Below are positions 7,319 through 15,100 of a stretch of DNA of 64,000 nt, piece after piece. Origin of the DNA: Leucobacter chromiireducens. Its GTDB lineage: Bacteria; Actinomycetota; Actinomycetes; Actinomycetales; Microbacteriaceae. The position numbers and the translations under genes were made by a program. The DNA lies in contig NZ_RPDI01000011.1 of the NCBI RefSeq assembly GCF_003917135.1, positions 1-64,000 on the forward strand, given 5' to 3'. The stretch's first letter is position 1, and each line of letters starts with the position of its first letter. The notes under the pieces were generated by a model. The model did no database searches, was not told where the DNA came from, and saw only the letters and a program-made list of their open reading frames with translations.

Positions 7319-8113
7319 ATGCCCGACCTCGTCGTCGACCCGGCGCCCTTCCGCGACACCGCTGGCGAGGACCCCGCCGGGCCGCTAATCCCGCTCGTCG
7401 TGTCGCTCACGTTTCCCGGCATGGACCGCGGGGCGCACGAGCTGCAGGAATCGTTCACGCGGATCGCGTTCGACGCGGTGCGGCGGGCGGGCGGGCGGCC
7501 GCGCCTCGTCGACTCGGCCCAGCCGGAGCTGCCCGGCCAGGCCGAGCTGCTCGAACGGGCCGACGCGGTCGTGTTCCTCGGCGGGGGCGACGTCGCCGGC
7601 GCCTGCTACGGCTGGACCGGCCCGCCGCCAGCGAACGAGTACGGCGTCGATCAGCGCGCCGACGAGTTCTGCATCGCTGCGCTCCGGGAGAGCGTGCGCC
7701 GCGACCTCCCCACGCTCGCGATCTGTCGGGGATCGCAGCTCCTCGCCGTCGCCTTCGGCGGCACGCTGATCGGCGACATCGAGAACTGGCCACTGCACCG
7801 TGGAACCTCGCCGCTCTTCATCGATGAGGAGGTGCTGCTCGAGGCGGACTCCGAGATCGCGCGCGTGCTGGGGCGCACGCGCGCGACCGTGCGAAACGGG
7901 CACCATCAGGCCGTCGCGTCCATCGGACCCGAGCTGCGTGTGAGCGCTCGCGCCCACGACGGCATCATCGAGGGGACGGAGCACCGCACCGCGACGTGGG
8001 TGGTGGGGATGCAGTGGCACCCCGAGGAGCCGGCCGCCGATCCCGCTGACCGCGCCAGCATCTTCGGCGAGCTGGTCACGCGGGCGCGGGATCGCGCGGC
8101 GGGCGCGGCGTAG
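7319..8113 (+). CDS. Peptidase C26 family gamma-glutamyl hydrolase (PuuD-like), copy 1
   Basis: A 264-aa class I glutamine-amidotransferase-fold hydrolase. The nucleophile cysteine is in LAICRGSQLLAV, and the His-Glu pair is in GMQWHPEE, completing the triad. LGGGDV in the N-terminal half is the oxyanion-side loop typical of the C26 group. Relatives such as PuuD cleave gamma-glutamyl-amide bonds, for example gamma-glutamyl-GABA. ATG 7319 follows AAAGGA at ideal spacing. The presence of a GS-like ligase nearby that would make gamma-glutamyl amides supports this role. A second C26 enzyme lies at 13641, so the pathway may need deglutamylation twice or at two oxidation states. Confidence 0.87.
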   Translation: MPDLVVDPAPFRDTAGEDPAGPLIPLVVSLTFPGMDRGAHELQESFTRIAFDAVRRAGGRPRLVDSAQPELPGQAELLERADAVVFLGGGDVAGACYGWTGPPPANEYGVDQRADEFCIAALRESVRRDLPTLAICRGSQLLAVAFGGTLIGDIENWPLHRGTSPLFIDEEVLLEADSEIARVLGRTRATVRNGHHQAVASIGPELRVSARAHDGIIEGTEHRTATWVVGMQWHPEEPAADPADRASIFGELVTRARDRAAGAA

Positions 8114-8127
8114 CGGCGCCGGGCGCG

Positions 8128-8586
8128 CTACGCCGTGACGCTCGCGGCTGCGAGCACCCCGGGCAGCCACTCGAGTGCGACGTCGCTGCCGAGGTCCCAG
8201 GACGAGGCGTCGTGGCGCCCGTACTCGCCGACGCGCTCGGCGCCCTGCGCGGCGAAGCGCCGGTCGAGGTGCTCGCTGCCCTGACTGTAGGTCTCCTCGT
8301 AGAACGTGTCGCCGAGGCCGAACATCGCGTAGCGCACGCCGGCGAGCGCCGGGGGTGCGGCGTCGAACGCCTCGATGAACGGCAGCGCCGTGTTGGGCGG
8401 GTCCCCCTCTCCGTGCGTGGAGCAGACCACGACGAAGAAACGGTCGGCGCTCAGATCGGCCGGGTCGACGTTCTGGAGGTCGAACACCTCGACGTCGTCG
8501 TGCTCCTCGCGCAGCTTCGCGCCGAGATCCTCGGCGATCAGCTCGGAGTTGCCGGATTCGGTGCCGTACAGAACGGTGAATTTCAC
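8128..8586 (-). CDS. Flavodoxin (FMN electron carrier)
   Basis: A 152-aa flavodoxin-like protein. GTESGNSE near the N-terminus is the FMN phosphate loop; STHGEGDPPNTA and FGLGDTFYEETYSQG are the two further isoalloxazine-binding loops. It carries electrons from an NAD(P)H reductase to a terminal enzyme. The GTG at 8586 has AAAGGA nine bases upstream and gives a start next to the first strand; an alternative ATG at 8619 overlaps the reductase stop codon as ATGA but has no obvious ribosome site. It follows the reductase gene directly and lies near a P450, and no ferredoxin gene is present, so it most likely feeds the P450, as flavodoxins do in P450cin and XplA-type systems. Confidence 0.9.
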   Translation of the reverse strand: MKFTVLYGTESGNSELIAEDLGAKLREEHDDVEVFDLQNVDPADLSADRFFVVVCSTHGEGDPPNTALPFIEAFDAAPPALAGVRYAMFGLGDTFYEETYSQGSEHLDRRFAAQGAERVGEYGRHDASSWDLGSDVALEWLPGVLAAASVTA

Positions 8587-8615
8587 GGGCTGGATTCCTT
8601 TCGTTGTGGTGGCCG

Positions 8616-9935
8616 TCATGCTGGAGTCTGCGTCTGCGTCTGCGTCTGCGGCTGCGCTGGTGTCTGCGTCGCGCCGCGGGCGATCGCGACCATGGCGGCG
8701 TGGTCGGTGAGCTTCCGTCGCACCCGGTCCGGCGCGGCGCCCGCGCGCTCGTGCTCGTCGAGCACCTGCCACTGCGCGAACGAGACGGCGCGCTCGCGCA
8801 CGTGCGCCGGCAGGCCGGCGAAGCCGCGTTTTGCGGGGTCGGGAACGAGCTGTCCGGAGCTCACGTCGGCGATGATCTCCTCGGCGACGGACTTCGCGCA
8901 CGCCCGGTTTTCGGGGATCGCGCCGATCGGCCCGCGCTTCGCCCAGCCCGTGCGGTAGCGCCCGGGGCGCAGCCTGCCCGTGTCGGCGGGCAGCGCGCTG
9001 GGAAGCTCACCGGACGCCTCCGTCCCGTCCGCGTCGAAGCCGATCGCCGTGAGCACCGAGGTAGCGGGGATCACGAGCTCCTCGTCTCCTGCGCGCACCG
9101 CGACGCCCGTCACAGCGGTGTCCCCGAGCACGCGCTCGGGGATCGCACCGAAGCGGAGCGTCACCCGCGGCCCCGGCGCCGCGCCGCGCGACGCCGCCGT
9201 GAGTTCCGCGTACGCCGCGGCCCGCGAGGCGACCGTGCGGTCGGCTGCCTCGGGCGCCGCGAGGGATCCGTGCGCGGTGTAGCTGCCGCGCGGCAGCGCG
9301 CTCAGTTCCCGGATCATCTGCGGGTCGCCCTTCGAGTGGGCCGCGTCGGAGCGGCTCAGCACGGTGATGCGCAGCGCGGGGTCCGCGAGGTAGGCGTCGA
9401 GGACGGGGTCGGCGACGTCGCTCGCGACGTAGCCCGAGCGATCCTTGACGAGGAAGCGCAGGAGGTCGAGTGCCACGTTGCCCGCGCCGACGATCACGAT
9501 GTCGCTGCCGAGCGGGGGGAGCGGTGACGCCGCCGGGTGCGCGTTGAGCGCGCGGGTGATCGCCCCGGCGCCGAGCACGCCGGGGCGATCACCGCCCGGG
9601 ATCGGGAGCGCGCGGTCGGCACTCAGCCCGGTGGCGAGCACGACCGCGTCGTACTGCGCGTCGAGTTCGTCCAGTGTGAGGTCCCTGCCGACACTGACGT
9701 CGCCGGCGAAGCGCACGCCTGGGGTGGCGAAGAGTCGCTCGAACTGGCGGGTGACGGCCTTGGTGTGCTGGTGGTCGGCCGCGACCCCGTACCGCACGAG
9801 CCCGAATGGCGAGGCGAGTCGGTCGAACAGCGTGAGCTCGCAGCCGGGCAGGGCGCGCGCGAGCGCGGTGGCCAGGTAGCAGCCGGCTGGGCCGCTGCCG
9901 ACGATGGCGATGCGCGGGGTCGAGGGTGACGGCAT
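8616..9935 (-). CDS. Adrenodoxin/ferredoxin-NADP reductase-type flavoprotein
   Basis: A 439-aa reductase of the adrenodoxin reductase/FprA type. GSGPAGCYLA at the N-terminus binds FAD, and VGAGNVALDLLRFL in the middle binds NAD(P)H. FDRLASPFGLVRYGVA is a family landmark. It would pass electrons from NAD(P)H to the flavodoxin encoded next and on to the P450. ATG 9935 has AAGGAG five bases upstream. The C-terminal tail is a low-complexity Gln-Thr-Pro run encoded by hexanucleotide repeats and is probably dispensable. It is divergent from the P450 gene across a 224-bp control region that has a copy of the cluster motif on its own strand. Confidence 0.92.
   Translation of the reverse strand: MPSPSTPRIAIVGSGPAGCYLATALARALPGCELTLFDRLASPFGLVRYGVAADHQHTKAVTRQFERLFATPGVRFAGDVSVGRDLTLDELDAQYDAVVLATGLSADRALPIPGGDRPGVLGAGAITRALNAHPAASPLPPLGSDIVIVGAGNVALDLLRFLVKDRSGYVASDVADPVLDAYLADPALRITVLSRSDAAHSKGDPQMIRELSALPRGSYTAHGSLAAPEAADRTVASRAAAYAELTAASRGAAPGPRVTLRFGAIPERVLGDTAVTGVAVRAGDEELVIPATSVLTAIGFDADGTEASGELPSALPADTGRLRPGRYRTGWAKRGPIGAIPENRACAKSVAEEIIADVSSGQLVPDPAKRGFAGLPAHVRERAVSFAQWQVLDEHERAGAAPDRVRRKLTDHAAMVAIARGATQTPAQPQTQTQTQTPA
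8627..8650. repeat. Hexanucleotide tandem repeat in the reductase tail
   Basis: Four perfect TCTGCG units (plus strand) with degenerate flanking units encode alternating Gln-Thr at the reductase C-terminus. A six-base unit keeps the frame, so copy-number change would alter tail length only. Confidence 0.85.
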
Positions 9936-10020
9936 CACAGCTCCTTCGCGTGATTCTGGGGAACGCTGCGTGCGGCGCTGCACGTTGCTCCGCCCCAGTG
10001 TACCCGCAAACATTGATTAT

Positions 10021-10034
10021 GTGAATGATTTATG
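10021..10034 (-). promoter_or_regulatory. Reverse copy of the cluster operator motif
   Basis: On the minus strand this reads CATAAATCATTCAC, matching AATAAAACATTCAC of the permease promoter at 12 of 14 positions. It lies 86 bp upstream of the reductase start and points toward it. No good -10 hexamer at the matching distance was found. Confidence 0.55.
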
Positions 10035-10074
10035 AGCAGCATTTTCATGGGAAGAATGCGATGTTTGCGAGTGC

Positions 10075-10103
10075 TTGCAAATTAAAACATTCACCGATAA
10101 CTT
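10075..10103 (+). promoter_or_regulatory. Promoter with embedded operator upstream of the P450
   Basis: TTGCAA (10075-10080), a 17-bp spacer containing ATTAAAACATTCAC, and TAACTT (10098-10103). The architecture is the same as the promoter at 5650-5678. Confidence 0.72.
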
Positions 10104-10159
10104 ATTTGCTACCGGCTCCGCAGCGACAGCGCGGGACCACGTTCGACAAAGGAGTACGA

Positions 10160-11380
10160 ATGCCAGGATCACCGGTGGACACCGATCTGCCCTACCTCGA
10201 CATTGCCGCACCCGAGTTCGCGATGAACTCGGAGGCGGTGCGCGACGCCCGTGCGCGGAGCTGGGTGGCGCGAACGAACTACGGCTTCGGCGTGCTCCGC
10301 TATCGCGAGGTCACCGAACTCCTCAAGCACCCGAGCCTCAACCAGGGCAGCGCGAAGTGGCCGGAGCACCACGGCGTGCACACGGGCGTGTTTCACGACT
10401 GGTGGGTAAAGAACCTGCTGGTGCTGGAAGGCGACGAACACCACCGCATCCGGCGCCTCCTGAACCCTGCGTTCTCCCCAACGGTGGCGCGCCGGCTCGA
10501 ACCCGAGTTCGCCGAGATCGCCGGCGAGCTCATCGACGACATGATCGCCGCGCAGGAACGCGGCGACGACGTCGATTTCGTCGCCGCGTTCGCCGAGCCG
10601 TTCGCCACGCGCGCCCTCTGCGCCATGATGGGGCTCTCCCACGAGCACTGGCCGTTCATCGCCGACCGCGCGAACACGGTCGGTTACGCGCTCTCCGTGT
10701 CCATCAAGGAGGACATCGAGCGCGTCGACGTTGCCGTGCAGGAGCTCTACGACTTCGTCGAGCGGCTGATCGCCGAGCGCCGCGCTGAGCCGGGACAGGA
10801 CGTCGTGTCGCGCCTCGTCCAGTTCTCCGAGGCGGGCGACAAACTCAGCGACGCCGAGCTGCGCAACGCGCTCGTGCTCATGCTGTTCGGCGGCATGGAT
10901 ACGACACGCAACCAGCTCGGCCTGATCCTGCAGACGTTCATGCGCAACCCCGAGCAGTGGGAGAAGCTCGCAGCTCGCCCGGGGGAGCTCGCGAAGCCCG
11001 CGCTCGAGGAGGGGCTGCGCGTCAACCCCACCACACGCTGGGTGACCCGCGAGGCCAACGAGGACTTCGAGTACGAGGGGCTCTCGATTGCGAAGGGCAC
11101 CACCGTGCACCTGTTCACGATGTCGAGCGGCACGGATCCCGCGGCGTTCCCCGACCCGGAGATCGACATCGAGGCCGAGGACCGCAAGCCGCACCACACC
11201 TTCGGCGGCGGCGTGCACCACTGCCTGGGTCACTACATCGCGCGCGCCGACATGGGGATCGCGCTCCCCATGCTCGCGGAGCGGCTCACCGATATCAGCT
11301 GCCCTGGCGGCGACACGTGGCTGCCAGACTCCGGAAACCACGGCCCGATCCGGCTGCCCATCACCTTCTCGGTGCGCTAA
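10160..11380 (+). CDS. Cytochrome P450
   Basis: A 406-aa soluble bacterial P450. The heme loop is FGGGVHHCLGHYIAR with the thiolate ligand near Cys355; the I-helix has LFGGMDTTRNQ (acid-alcohol pair Asp-Thr), and the K-helix ExxR is in EEGLRVNPTTRW. ATG 10160 follows AAAGGAG. It would mono-oxygenate, hydroxylate or N-dealkylate a small substrate using electrons from the divergently encoded reductase and flavodoxin. It is the first gene of a run with a GS-like ligase, an SBP-fold protein and two amidotransferase-fold hydrolases. A P450 beside a GS-like gene and an adrenodoxin-reductase-like gene recalls, from memory, the xplA/xplB/glnA loci of RDX-degrading actinobacteria, but here the flavodoxin is a separate protein. 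The substrate is unknown. Confidence 0.95.
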   Translation: MPGSPVDTDLPYLDIAAPEFAMNSEAVRDARARSWVARTNYGFGVLRYREVTELLKHPSLNQGSAKWPEHHGVHTGVFHDWWVKNLLVLEGDEHHRIRRLLNPAFSPTVARRLEPEFAEIAGELIDDMIAAQERGDDVDFVAAFAEPFATRALCAMMGLSHEHWPFIADRANTVGYALSVSIKEDIERVDVAVQELYDFVERLIAERRAEPGQDVVSRLVQFSEAGDKLSDAELRNALVLMLFGGMDTTRNQLGLILQTFMRNPEQWEKLAARPGELAKPALEEGLRVNPTTRWVTREANEDFEYEGLSIAKGTTVHLFTMSSGTDPAAFPDPEIDIEAEDRKPHHTFGGGVHHCLGHYIARADMGIALPMLAERLTDISCPGGDTWLPDSGNHGPIRLPITFSVR

Positions 11381-11433
11381 CCGCGGCCGCGGCGTGCAGG
11401 CGTCCACACGTCGCCCCGCGTCGCACCCGCGCC

Positions 11434-11466
11434 GGGCTCCCCAGGGAGCCCCGGGCAGTGCTGCCC
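11434..11466 (+). other. Tandem hairpins between P450 and GS-like gene
   Basis: Two adjacent perfect stems: GGGCTCCC/GGGAGCCC (11434-11451) and GGGCAG/CTGCCC (11453-11466). They lie in the 123-bp gap before the GS-like gene and may be an attenuator or processing site that sets different levels of the two products. Confidence 0.5.
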
Positions 11467-11503
11467 GAATGACCCCTTCCAACGATGAAAGGAACACCTG
11501 CTC

Positions 11504-12925
11504 ATGTCTGATCCCACCTCCGGCGGGAGCTTCGGCGCGGCGCTGCGCGAGATCCTCGCCGACACCACGGCGTTCGCCCGGCACCAAGCGGCCAACACCG
11601 AGCCAGAGACCGTCGCAGCGCTCGGCGAGCGCATCCGCGAGACCGGCGTGAAGTACATCTACTACATGATCCCCACCCTCGGCAGCCGCACCGTCGCGAA
11701 GGTGGTGCCGGCCGAGCACTTCGAGCGGATGCTGCGCAAGGGCATCGCCTTCCACCGCACTGCGCTCACCGACCTGCAGACCAGCCGCGAGGGCGAGCTC
11801 ATCGGCGGTGGCGTCGACGCGCACGAGTTCTGGGGGCTCCCGGAGCCGGAAACGTTCCAGGTGCTGCCGTGGGACCCCGAGGTCGGCCGCATCTTCTGCA
11901 CGGCGTACGATCCGCCGCAGCTGGGGGAGGGCTCCGGCTGCCTGATTCCGCTCGACACGCGTGCGCTGTTCCGCGCGGCGCACCGCTCGTTCACCGAGCG
12001 CACCGGCTTCGAGCTGCGCTCCGGCCTCGAACCTGAGATGACCTGGACCGGGCCGGGCATGGACGTGAAGTGCAAGGACGATCAGAGCCCGGCGTACCAG
12101 GTGGAGAACCTGGAGAAGATGCGCCCCGTGTTCAAGAAAGTGATCAGCTACGCGCAGGGGCTCGACTTCGCGATGATCCAGGGCGACTACGAGGACGATG
12201 GCCAGCTGGAGCTGAACTGGGACTTCGATCGTGCGGAGCGGACCGCTGAGCGCATGACGACGTACCGCCAGATCTGCAAGCAGGTGGCGCGTGAGCTGGG
12301 CATCCACGCGAGCTTCATGGCGAAGCCGTACAACGGCAAGATGGGCAACGGGTGCCACCACAACCTCAGCCTGTGGCGCGGCGACGAGAACGTCATCGAG
12401 GACGGCCGCGTCGAGCTGCACGTCACGGAGACCGCGCGCCACGCGATCGCCGGCATGCTGCTCCATACCCCGGGATCGATGCTCGTCATGGGCTCGACGG
12501 TCAACTCGTACAAGCGCTACTGGGACGCCGGCCAGTTCGCGCCCTCAGGCGCGGACTGGGGGCTCGACACCCGCGGGGTCGCGGTGCGGATCTCCGCGAA
12601 CGGGCGCATGGAGTACCGCCTCCCCGACGCGAGCGTCAACCCGCACCTCTCGCACCTCTACCTGCTCGCCGCGATCGAGCACGGCCTCGAGCAGCAGCTC
12701 GACCCTGGCGAGCCAGGCGCGCTGAACCCCGCGCTCGGGGAGGTCGTTGTGCCCAACACCCTCGGCAGCGCCATCGAGGCGTTCGAAGCCGACAGCTACC
12801 TCATGGCCGCGATGCCCGAGGAGCTCACACGCATCTTCCTGCAGCTGAAGCGGGATGAGTGGGCGCGCTACTGCGGCCAGATTTCACAGTGGGAATTCGA
12901 TCAGTACTGGGAGGCAATTCCGTGA
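11504..12925 (+). CDS. Glutamine synthetase-like gamma-glutamyl-amine ligase
   Basis: A 473-aa member of the glutamine synthetase superfamily. GLEPEMTW and DYEDDGQLELNW carry the metal-binding glutamates, MGNGCHHNLSLW corresponds to the ATP/His motif, and SYKRYWDAGQFAPS to the glutamate/phosphate loop; EYRLPDASVNPHL is the C-terminal ATP-binding motif. These differ enough from housekeeping GlnA that an alkylamine, not ammonia, is the likely acceptor, as in PuuA, ethanolamine- or methylamine-gamma-glutamyl ligases. The predicted reaction is ATP-dependent joining of glutamate to an amine. ATG 11504 has AAAGGA upstream. Its stop overlaps the next start (GTGA), so the following gene is translationally coupled. 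Neighbouring C26 hydrolases could remove the glutamyl group afterwards. Confidence 0.9.
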   Translation: MSDPTSGGSFGAALREILADTTAFARHQAANTEPETVAALGERIRETGVKYIYYMIPTLGSRTVAKVVPAEHFERMLRKGIAFHRTALTDLQTSREGELIGGGVDAHEFWGLPEPETFQVLPWDPEVGRIFCTAYDPPQLGEGSGCLIPLDTRALFRAAHRSFTERTGFELRSGLEPEMTWTGPGMDVKCKDDQSPAYQVENLEKMRPVFKKVISYAQGLDFAMIQGDYEDDGQLELNWDFDRAERTAERMTTYRQICKQVARELGIHASFMAKPYNGKMGNGCHHNLSLWRGDENVIEDGRVELHVTETARHAIAGMLLHTPGSMLVMGSTVNSYKRYWDAGQFAPSGADWGLDTRGVAVRISANGRMEYRLPDASVNPHLSHLYLLAAIEHGLEQQLDPGEPGALNPALGEVVVPNTLGSAIEAFEADSYLMAAMPEELTRIFLQLKRDEWARYCGQISQWEFDQYWEAIP

Positions 12926-13638
12926 CCACCACACTTCGCACGCTCCGACTCGCGTGCATCGACTCAGAGGCGCTGCCGCTCTTCTCGAAGAGCACCGACG
13001 GGATCACGCGCGACGGCTACGAGCCGGCGGCTGCGGCGCTCGTCGCCGAGCGCATCGGCGCCACCATCGAGTGGGTGATGCTCCCGTGGGAGGACATGAT
13101 CCCGGCCGTGCGTCGCGGCGACGCCGACGCCGTGTGGTGTGGCCAGGGCATCACGGCTGAGCGCGCGGCGCTCGTCGACTTCACCGAGCCGTACGCGGTG
13201 TTCAACGAGACGCTGATCGTCCGCGCGGACGATCCGGCCCGCTCGGCCGACGCACTCGCCGGGTACCGCATCGGCGCGATCGCGAACTCGACGAACATGA
13301 AGCTCGCTGAGACGTTCACGGGTGCCGAGCTCGTGAGCTTCGGGGCCAGCGATGACGTGTTCAGCGACATGATCGAGGCGACACGTTCCGGCGAGATCGA
13401 CGGCTTCGTCGACGACGACGTGGTGATGATCCCGCTCGGCCAGGAGGACCCCGACTTCGTCGAGGCGTTCACCGTGCTCACCGGCAACCGCTGGGGCATT
13501 GGGGTCGCCCCGGGCAACGACGCCCTCCGCGTGGAACTCAACGCCGCGCTCGCCGGGGTCATCGCGGACGGCTCGCTCGCCGCGGTCTGGACGCGCTGGA
13601 TGCCGCTCCTGCCCTTCCCGCTCGCGCCAGAGGTGTGA
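12922..13638 (+). CDS. SBP_bac_3-fold solute-binding protein without a signal peptide
   Basis: A 238-aa protein with the bilobed fold of polar amino-acid binding proteins (SBP family 3): LPWEDMIPAVRRGDADAVWCG, VDFTEPYAVFNETLIVR and YRIGAIANSTNMKLAE follow the standard order of these receptors. It starts with a GTG inside the ligase stop codon (GTGA), and no signal peptide, lipobox or membrane helix precedes the domain. No ABC permease or ATPase accompanies it. A cytosolic binding protein is therefore expected: it might sequester or sense the amine or its gamma-glutamyl derivative, or be a cyclohexadienyl-dehydratase-like enzyme on the same fold. The function is not established. Confidence 0.8.
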   Translation: MTTTLRTLRLACIDSEALPLFSKSTDGITRDGYEPAAAALVAERIGATIEWVMLPWEDMIPAVRRGDADAVWCGQGITAERAALVDFTEPYAVFNETLIVRADDPARSADALAGYRIGAIANSTNMKLAETFTGAELVSFGASDDVFSDMIEATRSGEIDGFVDDDVVMIPLGQEDPDFVEAFTVLTGNRWGIGVAPGNDALRVELNAALAGVIADGSLAAVWTRWMPLLPFPLAPEV

Positions 13639-13640
13639 TC

Positions 13641-14366
13641 ATGCGCGCACCACGCATCGCCGTGCCGGGAATGTGGTCGCGGCAGATCCACGGGCTGCGC
13701 TTCGACGGCAGCGCCGTCGCGACCGCGGTGCTGCGCTCCGTGGTGCGCGCCGGCGGTGAGCCCCTCACCCTGTTCGCTGAGGGGCCCACCGCGGCAGCGG
13801 AGCGGCTGCGCGGCATGGACGGCCTCCTGCTGCCAGGCGGCTTCGATCTGGATCCTGCCAGGTACGGGCAGGCGGCGCTGCCGACGACGGTCACCGCCGA
13901 CTTCGCGGCGCAGGATGAGTTCGAGGCCGGGCTGCTCGCCGCCGCGATCGAGCTCGGGATCCCCGTGCTCGCGATCTGCCGCGGCTTCCAGCTGCTCAAC
14001 GTCGAGTGCGGCGGCAGCATGGTCCAGGACCTGGCGCAGGACAGCGTGCACCGCAACAGCGTGCACGCGGTCTCGGTCGCGCCGGGCTCTGCGCTCGCCG
14101 CGGCGCTCGGGGTGACCGAGCTCAGCGTGTCCTCCTACCATCACCAGGCGGTCGATACGATCGGAGCGGGCCTCCGGGTCGTGTGCCGCGCCCCCGACGG
14201 TGTCGTCGAGGGGCTCGAACATGAGACCGCCGAGCTGATCGCGGTGCAGTGGCACCCCGAGGACACCGCTGCGAGCGATGCGACGCAGCAGGCACTGTTT
14301 GCGTGGTTGGTGGCGCGGGCGAGCGTTCGCTCGGCCGCGGAGAACGAAAGGGTGGTGGTGCGATGA
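13641..14366 (+). CDS. Peptidase C26 family gamma-glutamyl hydrolase (PuuD-like), copy 2
   Basis: A 241-aa hydrolase with nucleophile Cys in LAICRGFQLLNVECGG and the His-Glu pair in VQWHPEDT. LLLPGGFDLDPARYG is the family loop. It is paralogous to the enzyme at 7319 but belongs to the ligase operon. The ATG at 13641 has GAGG seven bases upstream; a GTG at 13635 overlapping the previous stop is also in frame. Predicted to cleave gamma-glutamyl amides formed by the GS-like ligase, releasing glutamate and the oxidised amine or amino acid. Its stop overlaps the next start as ATGA. Confidence 0.87.
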   Translation: MRAPRIAVPGMWSRQIHGLRFDGSAVATAVLRSVVRAGGEPLTLFAEGPTAAAERLRGMDGLLLPGGFDLDPARYGQAALPTTVTADFAAQDEFEAGLLAAAIELGIPVLAICRGFQLLNVECGGSMVQDLAQDSVHRNSVHAVSVAPGSALAAALGVTELSVSSYHHQAVDTIGAGLRVVCRAPDGVVEGLEHETAELIAVQWHPEDTAASDATQQALFAWLVARASVRSAAENERVVVR

Positions 14367-15100
14367 CTGCGCACGCGCAGCCGCGTGTCCTGATTGTTGA
14401 GCATCAGGAGAACGCCGGCATCGGGCACTTCGCCGAACGGCTCAGCGCGAGCGGCGTCGAGCTCCGCACCGTCGGCCCGGCGACGGGGGAGCCGCTCCCC
14501 GCCTCGCTCGACGGGGTGGACGGACTCATCGTGCTGGGAGGTTCGATGGGGCCGACCGACGACGCGGACGCCCCCTGGCTGCCGGCCGCACGCGCGCTCC
14601 TCGCCGAGGGCGTGGCCAACGAGGTACCCACCCTCGGCATCTGTCTCGGGGCGCAGCTCCTCACGACCGCGCTCGGGGGAGCCGTGCGCCTCATGCCAGG
14701 CGGCCCCGAGGTGGGGCTCGCGAGCGTGTCGTTCGACGAGGCAGCCGCGACGGATCCGCTCTTCGGGGAGGTCGCGGGCGCGCGGCTGCCGACGGTGCAG
14801 TGGCACTGGCTCGAGGCCGCCGAGCTCCCGCCAGGCGCGGAGCGGCTCGCCTCGAACGCGGCGTGCCGCAATCAGGCGTTCCGCGTCGGTCCCGCGGCGT
14901 GGGGGGTGCAGTTCCACCCGGAGGCGCTCGCGGGCACCGCGGCGGACTGGGTGGTCGAGGAGGGCGATGGCCTCGCGGAGATCGGGCTCGCGGGCGACGC
15001 CGTGGTCGGCGAGGTGCGCGCCGCCGAGGCGCAGCTGCGCGCTGTGTGGGGCGGCGTGGCCGAGCGCTTCGCCGCGGTGGTGCGCGGCGCGCGCAGCTAG
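14363..15100 (+). CDS. Class I glutamine amidotransferase-like protein (GMP-synthase GATase type)
   Basis: A 245-aa stand-alone GATase-1 domain. VLGGSMGPTDDAD, the nucleophile elbow LGICLGAQLL and GVQFHPEA give a complete Cys-His-Glu triad. It lacks a synthetase domain. Such free-standing proteins hydrolyse glutamine-like gamma-amides or act on unknown partners. It overlaps the upstream C26 gene by 4 bp, so it is the third amidotransferase-fold enzyme of the cluster and probably acts in the same pathway. Its stop codon interlocks with that of the convergent Cache gene (shared CTAG). Confidence 0.85.
   Translation: MTAHAQPRVLIVEHQENAGIGHFAERLSASGVELRTVGPATGEPLPASLDGVDGLIVLGGSMGPTDDADAPWLPAARALLAEGVANEVPTLGICLGAQLLTTALGGAVRLMPGGPEVGLASVSFDEAAATDPLFGEVAGARLPTVQWHWLEAAELPPGAERLASNAACRNQAFRVGPAAWGVQFHPEALAGTAADWVVEEGDGLAEIGLAGDAVVGEVRAAEAQLRAVWGGVAERFAAVVRGARS

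Noticed and set aside
10169-12466. Long open frame on the minus strand (765 codons) across the P450 and GS-like genes
   Set aside because: It is antisense to two genes with complete motifs, is rich in Arg/Ala/His as expected for GC-rich shadow frames, and has no recognisable domain.
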